Positions 44,801-55,227 of a stretch of 64,000 bases of DNA are shown in pieces. The stretch covers positions 831,001 to 895,000 of the forward strand of contig OZ037903.1 of NCBI GenBank assembly GCA_964035575.1, in the 5' to 3' direction. The position numbers were made by a program, and so were the translations under genes. Position 1 is the first letter of the stretch, and every line of letters begins with the position of its first letter. The DNA is from Rhynchopus sp. YZ270_cl-10. Taxonomy: Eukaryota > Euglenozoa > Diplonemea > Diplonemida > Diplonemidae. The notes beneath the pieces were generated by a model, which made no database searches, was not told where the DNA came from, and worked only from the letters and a program-made list of their open reading frames with translations.

Positions 44801-46821
44801 ACGGAGTTGACCGCAAGCGAAGTGCAAACCAGTGAACGTCTGCTTCCCACTGTGGTGGAGGTTCCTGTACGCACTGCGGATCCGATAAAATTGACCCGCG
44901 TAAATGAGTTGAAAGGCGAGGCTGATGTGTTGAAGGTGGAGTTACAAAAACTACGCTGTTTTGTGAGCAGTCAGAAAGAGGTGTTGGCAGAGCTTTGCCA
45001 CAATGACCTGGCGGTGTTGCAAGACCGCATCGCCTCAGCGGAACGTGCACAACAGGAAAGCACTGCCTTGGCAGCACTGAAGTCGAACACCCCACCCACA
45101 CGCACCACGACCGCACCTCGTGTTCTCGACACCCCACCACGCAGAGCTACCTCCACACCACCAAACACCCAAGCACCACCCGTCCCACTGCACCCCACAG
45201 CCACCTACGTCACCGTTCCAATCCACACCAACAAAACCCTCTACCCTCATGGGGTGAAACGGAGAAAGGAGCCTTTTGAAGGGGAGGAGCCGTCCACATC
45301 GCAGCTTGAGCCTGCGGTAGATAAAATAGGGCTAGTAGACGCACGGCAGGTCAGCCGCGAATCCCGCACCAAATCACCCCCAGGCAACCCCTTTAAATTA
45401 GAGGAAAATGCGGATGAGTTGACCGTCTATTCTGGAGCATTTCCTGTCAGGCTAGCTTGTTTCAGTGCAATGGCAAATGGTGGTTCTCAAGAGGAAGGGG
45501 TTAAAGTTGTTGTAGAGCCATTAGAAAAGCCTGCAACACAACCAGCGATAATCCCGAAGACGACTGCGAATGCAAAGGAGGTGTTGAAGGAAACACCCTC
45601 GGCAGATTTCTGTCCAACAGCGATTAGAAGGGTGAAGCCAAAGATTTCGTTTGAGAGGGCGAGTACATCGTTGTTGGCGCAGCAGAAGCATCAGAGGCAT
45701 TCAATTGTATTGGATCAGACCGCATCCGCAGAGCGTTTGTTTTCATGCGAAAAGACGGAAAGAACTGCCTTATCGAGGAAGACTGCGGCAGCGAGGCTTG
45801 CGGCGGAGCGGATCAAAATCGCATCAGCTGCGAGAAAAGAAATTGAGGTGGTCTTGTTTCGTTCACAAAGGCGTGAGGAGGCTGAGGAATCTGAAAGACG
45901 CCTGCAGGTTATTGCGCAGAACAAAGCCCACAGCATGAACCGGGCGGCCCTGAACACTGCCTTCAAAGAAGCGCGGGGGAACCTCAATGTACGCACCAAG
46001 GAGACACGCAAAAAGAGCCCGCCTGAGCGGGGTGGCAGTGGCGGTAGTGAGGCAAAGCAGGTCCAAACCACATCACCCAGCTCACCTCCTCAAGAAATGC
46101 CTCCATTGCGGAACGCACCGAGAGGGGATACTGCAGATCAGGTATGATTTTTTTTTGCCATATGTAGGTTGCTTTTGACGAAGAAACCTTTTTTCCCTTT
46201 TTCAGGTCGGGAGGTATCCCTTTGTGAAGACGAATGTCGGGCCTCGATACCCAGACACCACATCCTTGGCAGCGGCGCATAAGGCAAAAGGGTTCTCGGG
46301 TGATCAGGTGCGTGTACTGCAGAATGTGTCGATGCTGGAAGGGAGCATGCATGCTGCACGGAGTCCGTGTATGGGTGCAAGCCAAAGCTCGCATACGTTG
46401 CTGCGGAGCATGGCAGAGATAGAGTCGAATGTGGCGAGTCCTACGCTGGCACGTCTCTCGGACAGAGAACGTTTTGTGGTGACATCTGCACGCGAGCATC
46501 ATCTCCTTGAGCAGCTCCAAGCCTCAGCGAAGCTCTACAAATCATGGGCACCGGTGCTTCGGATGCCTCTCTCGGATAGCATAGTCGGTCGGGATATGCC
46601 AGGTATGTGATGCACTTTTTGCCAATAAAATGCCCCGTTCGATAACCCCGCGGACTGTGTCTTTAGGTTGTGAGGTGAAGGCGTTTTGCACTTTCAATTT
46701 CACTTTTTGTTTACTATAACTAATCACAGCCGCAAACGAGCCGATCCAACCTGCTCTCCCAACGCTGATAGGCAGAACACCACTCCCAGGGATAAAGCGA
46801 TCGCTGAACCTGACGTATTGA
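38852..46821 (+). CDS. Large multidomain protein: EF-hand-like, TIG-like, coiled coil, LysM-like
   Basis: 2592 residues from exons 38852-46141, 46206-46602 and 46730-46821 (64- and 127-nt introns, phases 0 and 1). The first ATG of the frame is at 38852; a GTG lies further up. At least five short motifs of the form L-T/S-F-x-x-F/W in the first 700 residues resemble halves of EF-hands (TLSFHRMLIF, LLSFQDFVCLL, YLTFKKWLGF, VLTFRRFLKV). A TIG/IPT-like fold lies at about 405-525 (GGYSLSISGRNF). Coiled coil runs about 890-1070. Lys-rich and Pro/Ser/Thr-rich linkers follow, then two LysM-like repeats at about 1592-1643 (HPGDTVEGLAGKFDVTVEEI) and 1668-1722. A basic Ser/Pro tail ends the protein. There is no signal peptide, so it is probably cytosolic or flagellar. 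No family name can be given. Confidence 0.85.
46636..46709 (+). repeat. R1 dispersed motif inside the last intron of the 2592-residue gene
   Basis: GTTCGATAACCCCGCGGA, then GGTGAAGGCGTTTTGCACTT and TCAATTTCACTTTTTG. It ends about 20 nt before the 3' splice site at 46729, so it overlaps the likely branch-site and pyrimidine-tract region. Confidence 0.7.
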
Positions 46822-47166
46822 AAAGCGAACCTTTTCCTTTCAAATTTGGGTAACAGTTTGCACATTTCAACCTCTTCTTCTTGCCTCCTATCAGAGCTTA
46901 CTGTTGACTCTGTGAGACGTAGTTCCCCATACTACCATTCTCTTTTGTACATTTTGTTTAGATGAACCACTCCCCATAAGGTCGTCTTTCACATCCCCCC
47001 CCTATCCCATCGCCTCTCTGCTTTTCCCCTTAGCCGTTATCTGGTATGTGCCCTGGGTCCTTCACTGGCAGATTTTTTTTTTGTCCGACAACTAGAGTGA
47101 GTGAGTGAGAGGGAGACATTTTCTCCGGTGTGGCGTTCGCCCTTTCAATTTCTCTTTTTTGTGAAC

Positions 47167-47208
47167 ACTTGGTTGTATTAGTGTAGACACCCATGAAACT
47201 CCACTATA
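47167..47208 (-). repeat. R3 dispersed motif, inverted
   Basis: Reads as the complement of the R3 copies at 36334-37952: GGTTGTATTAGTGTAGACAC then CCACTATA. It is the only copy found on the minus strand, 9 kb from the others. Confidence 0.75.
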
Positions 47209-47497
47209 TTTTTTTTGTGTTATTAGGTGTGGTCCATTTGTGCGGACTGTGCTCTCTAGAGGGGGAAAGGGTGTGTCTCTTCTGTTTTTCAACAGGAGCT
47301 GAGGAACAAAATGGCATGTAAACAAACAAAGGCAAGACCAATTCAACGGTTATGTTAACACATACGTGAAAAACGGTTGTTCCGCCAGGAAAGGGGGGTG
47401 GTTTTGGTTTCTTCGAACCTTTTTTTTTCATTTTGATTTCAAACGCCATATTTTTTTCCCAAAGAAGTGCTTTTTCTGGGGGTTCGAGGAGGAGAAA

Positions 47498-47555
47498 GAG
47501 GAGTGTCTGTCCGCTGATGAACGGTGAGCACTTTCAACTTCTCTCTTTTTTATTT
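47498..47555 (+). repeat. R1 dispersed motif
   Basis: GTGTCTGTCCGCTGATGAAC then GGTGAGCACTTTCAACTTCT and a T-run. It closely parallels 33424-33480. Confidence 0.6.
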
Positions 47556-47924
47556 TTTGAAAAGACGTTCGGGGGGAGGGTGTCGGCTGGTCTCAGACAC
47601 TACCCTCTACTGGCCACCTCCCCCTTCCTTGTAGCCTCTCCCTCTCGCATCCAAAAAAAGAAAAAAAAATGACACCCGTTTTTTTAAAAGACATCCTTCC
47701 CCTTCCCTTCCCCCCACACTTAGCGAGGTGATAATCGAGAAGACGTTGGCAAATAAAGGGGAGTTTTTTTCCAAGCTCAACTAAACCAGGCTTCATATTA
47801 ACGCCTCAGGGTGAGTGCCTGGTATTACGTTCTGTCTTTCCTTAGTTTACTTCCACACACTCTTCCACCACCAGGCACTTGTTACTTCCAACCCTCTGTC
47901 CCCAAGTCTTTGTTCACTCTCGCG

Positions 47925-49562
47925 ATGCGTGTCTCATCTGTGCTTGTGGCAGCGTGCATGCTGTCGGTGGCGGCGGGCACTCCGAACATCATGCTCTTCA
48001 TGCCCGACGACTTTGAGTTCAAGTGGAGCGAGGCACCGGAGGGGACGTCGGAGCTGGCTGTGGACATCCCGACACCGAACTTCGACCGTGTGCGTGACGA
48101 CGGTGCGGTGTTTGAGCGTGCGTACACCGCAAGCCCGAAGTGTGCGCCGTCACGCTATGCGCTTCTGTCCGGACGCTACCCAAGCAAAGGCACGTACGCT
48201 ATGGCCCAGGCACGCCAGTCTTACAGGGACGACGCAGACTGGACCGGGCGCACCTACATCGATGTCCCGCAGACAAAGCTGATTGGGCCCGACTACACGC
48301 GTAACGTGCAGAGCACCCTGCAGCGCAACGGGTACGAGACGATCCACTCCGGGAAGTGGCACCTGTTCCCCCTCAACGAGGACGATGCCTACCTCGCCAA
48401 CTACACCGCGCTTGTTGCTGGGATTGAGAGCGCAGGGTTCTCGACTGTGGCCTCGGCGTACGTGTCGAACATGGGTCCGAATGGCGAGACAGACGGGACG
48501 AACACATGGTCGCACAACTACGAGTGGATGGTGGAGACGTCTCTGGCGGCAGTGACAGCAGCTGTGGAGGCGGACACGCCGTTCTTCCTGCACATGACAC
48601 CGACAGGGCCGCACAGCCCGAAGACCTACAACGCGCTGTTTGACTTCACTGTGCGCCAGACGCCTGCAGGTGTGCTGACGGAGGACCCCGACACGACGAT
48701 GCGGTCGCGTACGTCCCTCTGGTCTGCTGCGGAGATCCTGTCCGACGACACAGACGTGCAGGAGACGCTCGCAGCAGGCATGTGGGTGGACGACATGTTG
48801 GGTGCCATGCTTGACGGCCTGGAGGAACTTGAGGTCCTTGCCGACACTGTTGTCATTGTCTGCCTCGACCACGGCGTTGATGGGAAGTCGTCTCTTGACG
48901 AGACGGGCACCCGCATCATGCAGGCTGTGATGCACCCCTTTGTGGCTGTCACGTCGGTTGCGTCCGTCGTCAGCAACATCGACACGCCTGTAACCATCCT
49001 TGACATTGCCGGGCTCACATCGCCCTACACCACCGACGGTGTGTCGTGGCTTGCCGAGGTGCGGGGGACTGCCCCGACAACGACGCTGCCCAAGGTGATG
49101 GAGTACGGCCTTGAGCGTGCGGTGGTGGCAGGGGGCTTCAAGTACTACGAGGGTGCGCTGTACGACCTGGAGGGGGACAACGTGGACAGAGACGTGTCTG
49201 GGTTTGCTGCGTATGCGGACGTGCTGGCGACAATGGAGGGCTACATGACGTGCCACGACACAGATACGTCATCAGCGCCCGGGCACGATGAGACATGTAC
49301 GCAGACGTCAATTACGAACGTGTTTGCGACGGCGCGCAGTGCGTCTGTTCTGTCGTCTGAGGCGAACACCAGTGGCAGTGACAGCCACGCGACAGCGAAG
49401 CCGGTGCAGGTGTCGCAGAGGACCGTTGTGCCGCTGTGGGCTGCGGGTGTGACCCTCGTAGTGGCGATGTCCACAGCAGCACTGGCAGCACGGTGGTACA
49501 TGCTTGTGAAGCAGGGCCGCATGGAGGAGAGCCGTGCTGTAGACAAGGCTGCTGTGCTCTGA
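47925..49562 (+). CDS. Membrane-anchored sulfatase
   Basis: 545 residues. The start at 47925 gives a signal peptide (MRVSSVLVAACMLSVAAG); the upstream frame has no ATG in a protein-like context. The sulfatase family hydrolyses sulfate esters using a Cys converted to formylglycine. The signature CAPSR is present, with Cys at about residue 73, preceded by the metal-binding stretch PNIMLFMPDD and followed by LLSGRYPS. A second metal-site region, VCLDHGVDGKSSL, lies at about 312-325. Near the C-terminus a Ser/Thr-rich stalk leads to one hydrophobic helix (about 507-529) and a short tail. It is thus probably a type I surface or lysosomal enzyme, with the catalytic part outside or in the lumen. The substrate cannot be told from sequence. 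Confidence 0.92.
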   Translation: MRVSSVLVAACMLSVAAGTPNIMLFMPDDFEFKWSEAPEGTSELAVDIPTPNFDRVRDDGAVFERAYTASPKCAPSRYALLSGRYPSKGTYAMAQARQSYRDDADWTGRTYIDVPQTKLIGPDYTRNVQSTLQRNGYETIHSGKWHLFPLNEDDAYLANYTALVAGIESAGFSTVASAYVSNMGPNGETDGTNTWSHNYEWMVETSLAAVTAAVEADTPFFLHMTPTGPHSPKTYNALFDFTVRQTPAGVLTEDPDTTMRSRTSLWSAAEILSDDTDVQETLAAGMWVDDMLGAMLDGLEELEVLADTVVIVCLDHGVDGKSSLDETGTRIMQAVMHPFVAVTSVASVVSNIDTPVTILDIAGLTSPYTTDGVSWLAEVRGTAPTTTLPKVMEYGLERAVVAGGFKYYEGALYDLEGDNVDRDVSGFAAYADVLATMEGYMTCHDTDTSSAPGHDETCTQTSITNVFATARSASVLSSEANTSGSDSHATAKPVQVSQRTVVPLWAAGVTLVVAMSTAALAARWYMLVKQGRMEESRAVDKAAVL

Positions 49563-50878
49563 TGAGTGCACAACACAGCCTCGCTGGTACGAGGCGTACC
49601 TATGTATCGTTTAATATTCGTAGTCATCATCGCGGTTGTGAAAACGACCCTCCTTTTTTTATTTTCCTCTTTTTTGCCTTCTCTTTTTGGACCGAAGCTG
49701 GACGTTTCGGCAGAACAGACCACAACCACTACCCGTGCAGAGGTCTCTCTTGAACTTGTTATTGTTGCCCATAAAAAAATGGACGTTGCCTTGCTCTGTC
49801 ACAGGCTGTTGTTTTGTCCATTGTCAGGACGAGGCGACGTGACGCTACACAACAGAAGATACGTCTTCCCATGATGGAGCCAGCTGAACCCACATATGCT
49901 GAGTACCCTTATGCATCCAGCCACCTGTTTGTTTACTGCAGACACCTTGTTTTCTTTTAGCTTAACTTTGCCCTTTTATTTTTGTTGTTTTCTTCTCTCG
50001 CTCACGACGCAAATATCGTAGCGAAGCGATACAAGACAACATGTTGCGTGAAGGACCGGATGGTTTGGGTTCACACCCCACACCCCCCTACCTTTGCCTT
50101 TTACGATTCACGATTTACGCTTACCGAAGCTGACGAATATTGAGCCTTCTCACAGAGGGTCAATCGTCTTTAACCTCTTTAACGGTGCTCCGCCACCTCC
50201 CCCTCCCCTTTCATACGGTTTATGCAGAATGCTGTGATACGGTGTCTCGCTTGTTGGCGTCTTGTACCTGTATTGCAGCGACATCTGCAATTTTCTTGTT
50301 TTCCTTTATGCATTTTGTTCAGACAAACACAGCAAAAGAACGGTTCACAGGATATCGAAGAAAGCATTAATAGCACAGCTCGCTGTGGAGCAGGGTGTCA
50401 GTTCCCAAGCACCCTGGTACCCATGCGGGTTATGTCTTTGCTCTGCCTCTGGCTTAACGATGTAACTTGGTCGCGGGATTATTGCAACACTCCTTTCTTG
50501 TGAACGCGGTGGACAAAATGCACACACGAGAGGCTTAGGGCCATCGTGTCAACCCTTCTTCTATTTAATAGCATTCTCGAACGATTGTGATCAAGATGAC
50601 TAAGCACGAGAGGCTTAGATTCATCTGACTTTTTTTCTTCTCTTTTTGCAGGGAAGCAACGCCAACAAAACAACCAGAACAAAAATAAACAGCCCCCTTT
50701 ATTTTCTCCAATACATTTAGCACCACACCGTGAAAAAATCCCACCCTAGATTCTACGTTATTATGTTAAATACCGTACCCCGCATATCACTGCATACTCC
50801 CCCAAGCAGACATACACATAGCCAAAACCTATACTCAACAATGGGCTGTTGAGCGTCTTCATTTTCTTTTGTGCTAAC
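49563..50878. other. Intergenic after the sulfatase
   Basis: No gene is supported. It holds one full R2 copy (50594-50626) and a partial one (50525-50545). Confidence 0.55.
50594..50626 (+). repeat. R2 dispersed motif (best copy)
   Basis: GATGACTAAGCACGAGAGGC then TTAGATTCATCT. TAAGC and GCTTA can pair around a 7-nt loop. A partial copy (CACGAGAGGCTTAGGGCCAT) lies 70 bp upstream. Confidence 0.65.
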
Positions 50879-51226
50879 ATGAAGAAAGCGCTTACGGGGC
50901 GTGACGTGCGTCTGCAGAGCAAAAGGTTTATGGAGAGTATTGTGGCTGCTGACAGACGAGGCGACTTTGACGAGACACGCCGCCTGCGGGAGGAGATGCG
51001 TGTCTTCGGGGACCAGGTGGCAGAGTGGCTTGAAGGCAACACAGGGGGTAGCTCTAGTAAAGGCGGCGTTGGCAAGGGCGTTGCAGCCAGCCGAGAAAGG
51101 GTCTCCCGAGGGGCAGGGAAACAGGATACCACCCTCCCAGACATCTTCACCCAAGACGAGACCAGCGAACTGCAGCTTCTCGGGGTGCGCGACCCACAAC
51201 GGTCACAAAGCAAACGGCCTATTTGA
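50879..51226 (+). CDS. Small hypothetical protein
   Basis: 115 residues starting MKKALTGRDVRLQSKRFMES. Codon choice resembles the neighbouring genes, and the first 60 residues look helical and charged (AADRRGDFDETRRLREEMR, then DQVAEWLEG). A Gly/Ser linker and a polar tail ending QSKRPI follow. There is no signal peptide, membrane helix or known motif. It has no obvious intron and could be complete. No family is recognised. I favour a real gene over chance because of length, composition and strand. Confidence 0.5.
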   Translation: MKKALTGRDVRLQSKRFMESIVAADRRGDFDETRRLREEMRVFGDQVAEWLEGNTGGSSSKGGVGKGVAASRERVSRGAGKQDTTLPDIFTQDETSELQLLGVRDPQRSQSKRPI

Positions 51227-51936
51227 TGGGAACGTTTTTGTGGGAGATCTTCAAAAAAAACGAGGTTTTTGCCCAATTTCCCTGGGAGACGTTGCAGAGG
51301 GCCCTCAATGCAAAAGACGGCGTTGTGATCTATGAACGAAGAGAGAATTTTTTTTCACTATCTTCTCAGTAGCGTCTCAGAAACAACAAGCTTCTCATAG
51401 CCTATTGCGTGTCTCATTAGAGACAATCATAGATAACCTAAATGCGTTGACAAAATAAAACTGACGTTTTTTTTATTGTCTTCTAAGGGCGGTTATGGGA
51501 TGTACTTTGCGGTTTTCATCTCCACCACTCTTAAGGCTAAGGTGTTACCGTAGATTCTGGCCCTATTTGTTGAGTACTATGTGACCACTGAAAAAAAAAC
51601 CCCCCTCTTTGGTATAACACTACGTCAATACCCACCAACCTCCCCCCCTTACGAAACGAACCAACCTAATTATTCTCTATCTCAATATCCCCCCCCTTTT
51701 CCCCCCCACAAAAATTACTCTCATAATATTCCCCCAAACAGACCACCTACACACTCCCCTTTCTTTTTTTTTTTAAAGACTCCACATTTTCTCTCCCCGA
51801 TACTTACACGATGAGCTACTGAAGAAAAAAAGCAAGAATCATAAAGACTTCTCTATTCCTTTCCACCCCTCCCACCCCATTGTCGGGGGTTTTTTTTTCG
51901 ATTTGATTTCGTTTTCTTTATTACCTTTTCTTTAAA
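51227..51936. other. Intergenic before the triple PKA-R gene
   Basis: No gene is seen. It is C-rich, with runs such as CCCCCCCTTTTCCCCCCC around 51690, and a T-rich leader just before the ATG at 51937. Confidence 0.55.
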
Positions 51937-54900
51937 ATGGGGTGCGGAAGCAGTGGAGAGCAAAATGCGAAAGGGAGCCACCCTGGGAAACATCGAGAGT
52001 CTGTTGCGAGTGAATGCGAGATGAGTCCGCATAGTGCGATGCAGGTGTTTTCGTTTGGCGAGCATTGCGATGACAATCCTGGACATACCGTTTGCGTAAA
52101 CGGAACGAAGGCGGATGATAACGTACAGGAACGGAGACGTACCACACTCCGCAGACGTGGTGTATCTCAGGAAGTCGTTGTCTCAGACGCAAACAGCCCT
52201 GAAGCTGAATATCCGTTTTACGAAAAAACCGAGGAACAAACCGCTGCAGCGCTCCAATGCATCAAAACCAACCCTCTTTTCTGCTCTCTTCTCGAAGAAG
52301 AGCGTGAACAGCTTGTTGGTGCAATGCAGGTCGAAACCTTTGACGCAGGAGAAAACGTTCTCACCCAAGATGAAGAATCCACCGGAAAATACTATGTCAT
52401 CCAAGAAGGTGAAGTGGAGATTTATAAGAAAGGTGCGTTGGTGGCAACATTCGAACCTGGAAAGGGTTTTGGTGAATTGGAGCTGATGTATTCCCCGATT
52501 TGCGAGGCGACTGTTACGGCAAAGACAGCGTTGACGTGCCTCGCGATTGATAGGATGACGTATCGTTCGATGGCAATGCTTACTGCGCAGAGCCGACAAA
52601 AATTTTATACCGACCTTTTGAAAAAGGTGAATTTTTTGTCCTCTCTTTCGGGGGCACAGTTTTCGACGTTGGCAGATGTTTTGGTTCGCAAAGAATATGA
52701 ACCGAACGAGAAAATCATTGCCGGAGGAAGCGAAGGCGCACACATGCACATCATCGCCGAAGGCCACGTCAAAGTCATGGGGATGAGCAACGAGGGTCTC
52801 CAGGAGGTGGCAAAATTTGGCCCCGGGGACACCGTAGGCGAGCTTGAGTTCCTTCGCTCCCATAAATGCGTAGCAGATGTCATCGCCGAAACAAGAGTAG
52901 TCACCCTCCAGCTCCACCGCGACCACTTCCAAAACTGCATGGGACCCTTAAAAGGCTTCCTCGAGGAGAAAGCTGAAGGCGATCAATACGAATACTACAA
53001 TAAGGTAGGGGACACAAATGACATTGCAGCGCTCTTTGTGGAGGACTTCTGTTTTGGAGACGAAGCTGATCCAGGTACCGCTCACGTTGATGAAGCGCCT
53101 TCCGATCCTCCGCAGCGCAAGCCGTCAAACAAAGAGTCAAAGCGGCACGGTGTCTTTGCAGAGAACCCTACCTCGGGAGGGTCATCCTTCGAACTTCCAC
53201 CTGAAATCCCCAAAACGGAAGACGAACGGCAGTTAATCCAAACCATTCTCCATGACCACGCTCTCTTCAAAAACCTTCATGAAGATGCGATTGAAATGCT
53301 TTGCAAGGTGATGGGGAAGAAAGAATGTGCTCCCACCGAAGTAATTTTGAAGCAGGGAGATACGGGGGATCAACTATACGTCATTGCGACCGGCGATGCG
53401 CAGGTCGACGTAGATGGAAAGGAAATCTGCAAAAAATGCAAAGGAGACTGCGTAGGAGAACTAGAGCTTATGTACGACCAACCCTGTCGTGCCTCGGTCA
53501 CCGCCTGCACGGATATGGTGATGTACTCCCTCGACCGCGCGACCTACAAATTCATTGTCATGAAAGGCGTCTCCGAGCGGCGTGAAGAGCTCGTCACGCT
53601 CCTCCGTGCAGTCGACATCTTCAGCACCCTAGGGGACGACCGCTTTGCTATGATCGCCGACGCGCTGTCAGAGGCAAAATACGCGCCAGGAAGCAAGCTC
53701 CTCTCTCACGGAGAAACCCCAAGCCATATGTACATCATTCTCGATGGGACGGTGCAGGTGATTGGGAGGGATGAGGCTGGGGCGAATGTCGATGTGTGTC
53801 AGTTTGGGAGGGGCAGCATCGTGGGCCAGCTTGAGTTCCTTAATGAGCATGCGACTGTGGCGGATGTGGTGAGTGTGACAGACGTTGTGGCAGGGTGTCT
53901 GCATAGGGACCACTTCGAACGTGTGCTTGGAAGCATTGCAGAGCTTCTCCGCGAATGCCAAGGAGACAGCGACTTCGGGTACTACAGAGAAAAGCTCGAC
54001 TGCTTCCAATTTGGCGAAGAAACAGAAAAGGGCTCCCACGGCTCAGAGGAGCAATCCGGCACGATGCCCAAACCCGTTGTCTCCAAGCGACAGGCAGTGT
54101 CCGCTGAGGTCGACGGAGCGGATGATGATGCAGACTTTACTCCTACGGTATGCAAGATTTTCGTGAAACCCCCCCCTATTTATTCCATAAACAGGTCTTC
54201 GAAAAAACCGAGCAACAGTGCAACATCATTGCGGAGGTGCTCTCGAAAAACCTTCTCTTCTCTGCCCTGAAGGGGAACCCTGAGAAACAGAAGGTTGTGG
54301 TCGATGCTATGGAGCGTGTGGAGTACGCGGAAGGCGACCATATCCTTACCCAGGACGATGTCGGAGGGGAGCATTGGTACGTCATTGAGTCAGGCGAGGT
54401 GAAGGTTATCAAGAACGACGTTCATGTATGCTCCTTTGCGTCTGGAGAAGACTTCGGCGAGATGGAGCTGATGTACGCATGCAGAACTGCGGCGTCCGTT
54501 GTTGCGGCAGGGGTTGTGGTGTGCTGGCGGCTTGACCGGAAGACGTACCGCTGCATCATCCAGAAGAGCTCCCAGGAGAAGCGGGAGCTGTGCAAGAAGG
54601 CGCTGCAGAATGTCTCCTTCTTGAGCAGCATGAATGCGTGGCAGCAGGACCACCTGGCAGATGCGTTGCATCCGTGCGCCTTCAAGACGGATGAATGTGT
54701 TCTCGAGCGTGAGTCCTGCCCCGACTGCATTCACATCATCGTCGGCGGTGCCGCCAACGTCATCTCCGCAGACGGCAAAGAGATCTGCCGTCTCGAGTAC
54801 GGCGACATGATAGGCGACCTCGAGTTCCTCAACCAGCACAACGCCGTCGCAAGTGTCTTCTCCACGGGAGACCTCTCCACACTAAAACTCAGCCGCGACC

Positions 54901-55227
54901 ACTTCGAGATCTGCCTCGGACCCGTAAAGAACTTCCTTCAAGAAAACGCAATGACAGACAAATACAAGCACTATCAGGTATGAGGGGGGGGAAGTGTAGG
55001 GAAAAAAACAACCAAAAAAGAGAAGTCATACCAGAGTTTTCAGTGGTTTCATCTGGTAGAGATGTGGTCACCTTCTGTGAGCAGGTCCTGGCCTCTTTTT
55101 TGGAACCATTGAGAGTATAGAACTTATCTTTGGCACTTTTGATTGGTCGAGACAATAATAAACACACCATACTGATCAAAAACAGGAACAACGTGCCGCG
55201 CAAATGCAAGAATCTCAACCCGCATAG
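51937..55227 (+). CDS. Triple PKA regulatory-like protein with six cyclic-nucleotide-binding folds
   Basis: 1011 residues from exons 51937-54147, 54195-54977 and 55186-55227 (47- and 208-nt phase-0 introns). The last exon (EQRAAQMQESQPA) is inferred from the splice pattern. The start MGCGSS predicts myristoylation at Gly2 and palmitoylation at Cys3, so membrane attachment. The unit [inhibitor, fold A, fold B] occurs three times. Inhibitor-like sites are RRRGVSQEV (72-80), KRHGVFAE (402-409) and KRQAVSAEV (717-725), with Gly, Gly and Ala at the phospho-site, so all are pseudosubstrates. A folds carry GELELMY or GEMELMY (~177, 506, 824). B folds carry GELEFL, GQLEFL and GDLEFL (~300, 629, 943). 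The Arg that holds cyclic phosphate is absent from all six. The ligand is unlikely to be cAMP. Confidence 0.9.

Larger units (their letters stand above)
46822..47924. other. Intergenic before the sulfatase
   Basis: No gene is seen. It contains R1-like pieces (about 47122-47160 and 47498-47555), an inverted R3 copy (47167-47208), and a possible acceptor CCACCACCAG at about 47875 before a C/T-rich leader. Confidence 0.6.

Noticed and set aside
48150-49256. Minus-strand ORF of 368 residues over the sulfatase
   Set aside because: Arg/His/Val-rich shadow of a gene with a clear catalytic motif.
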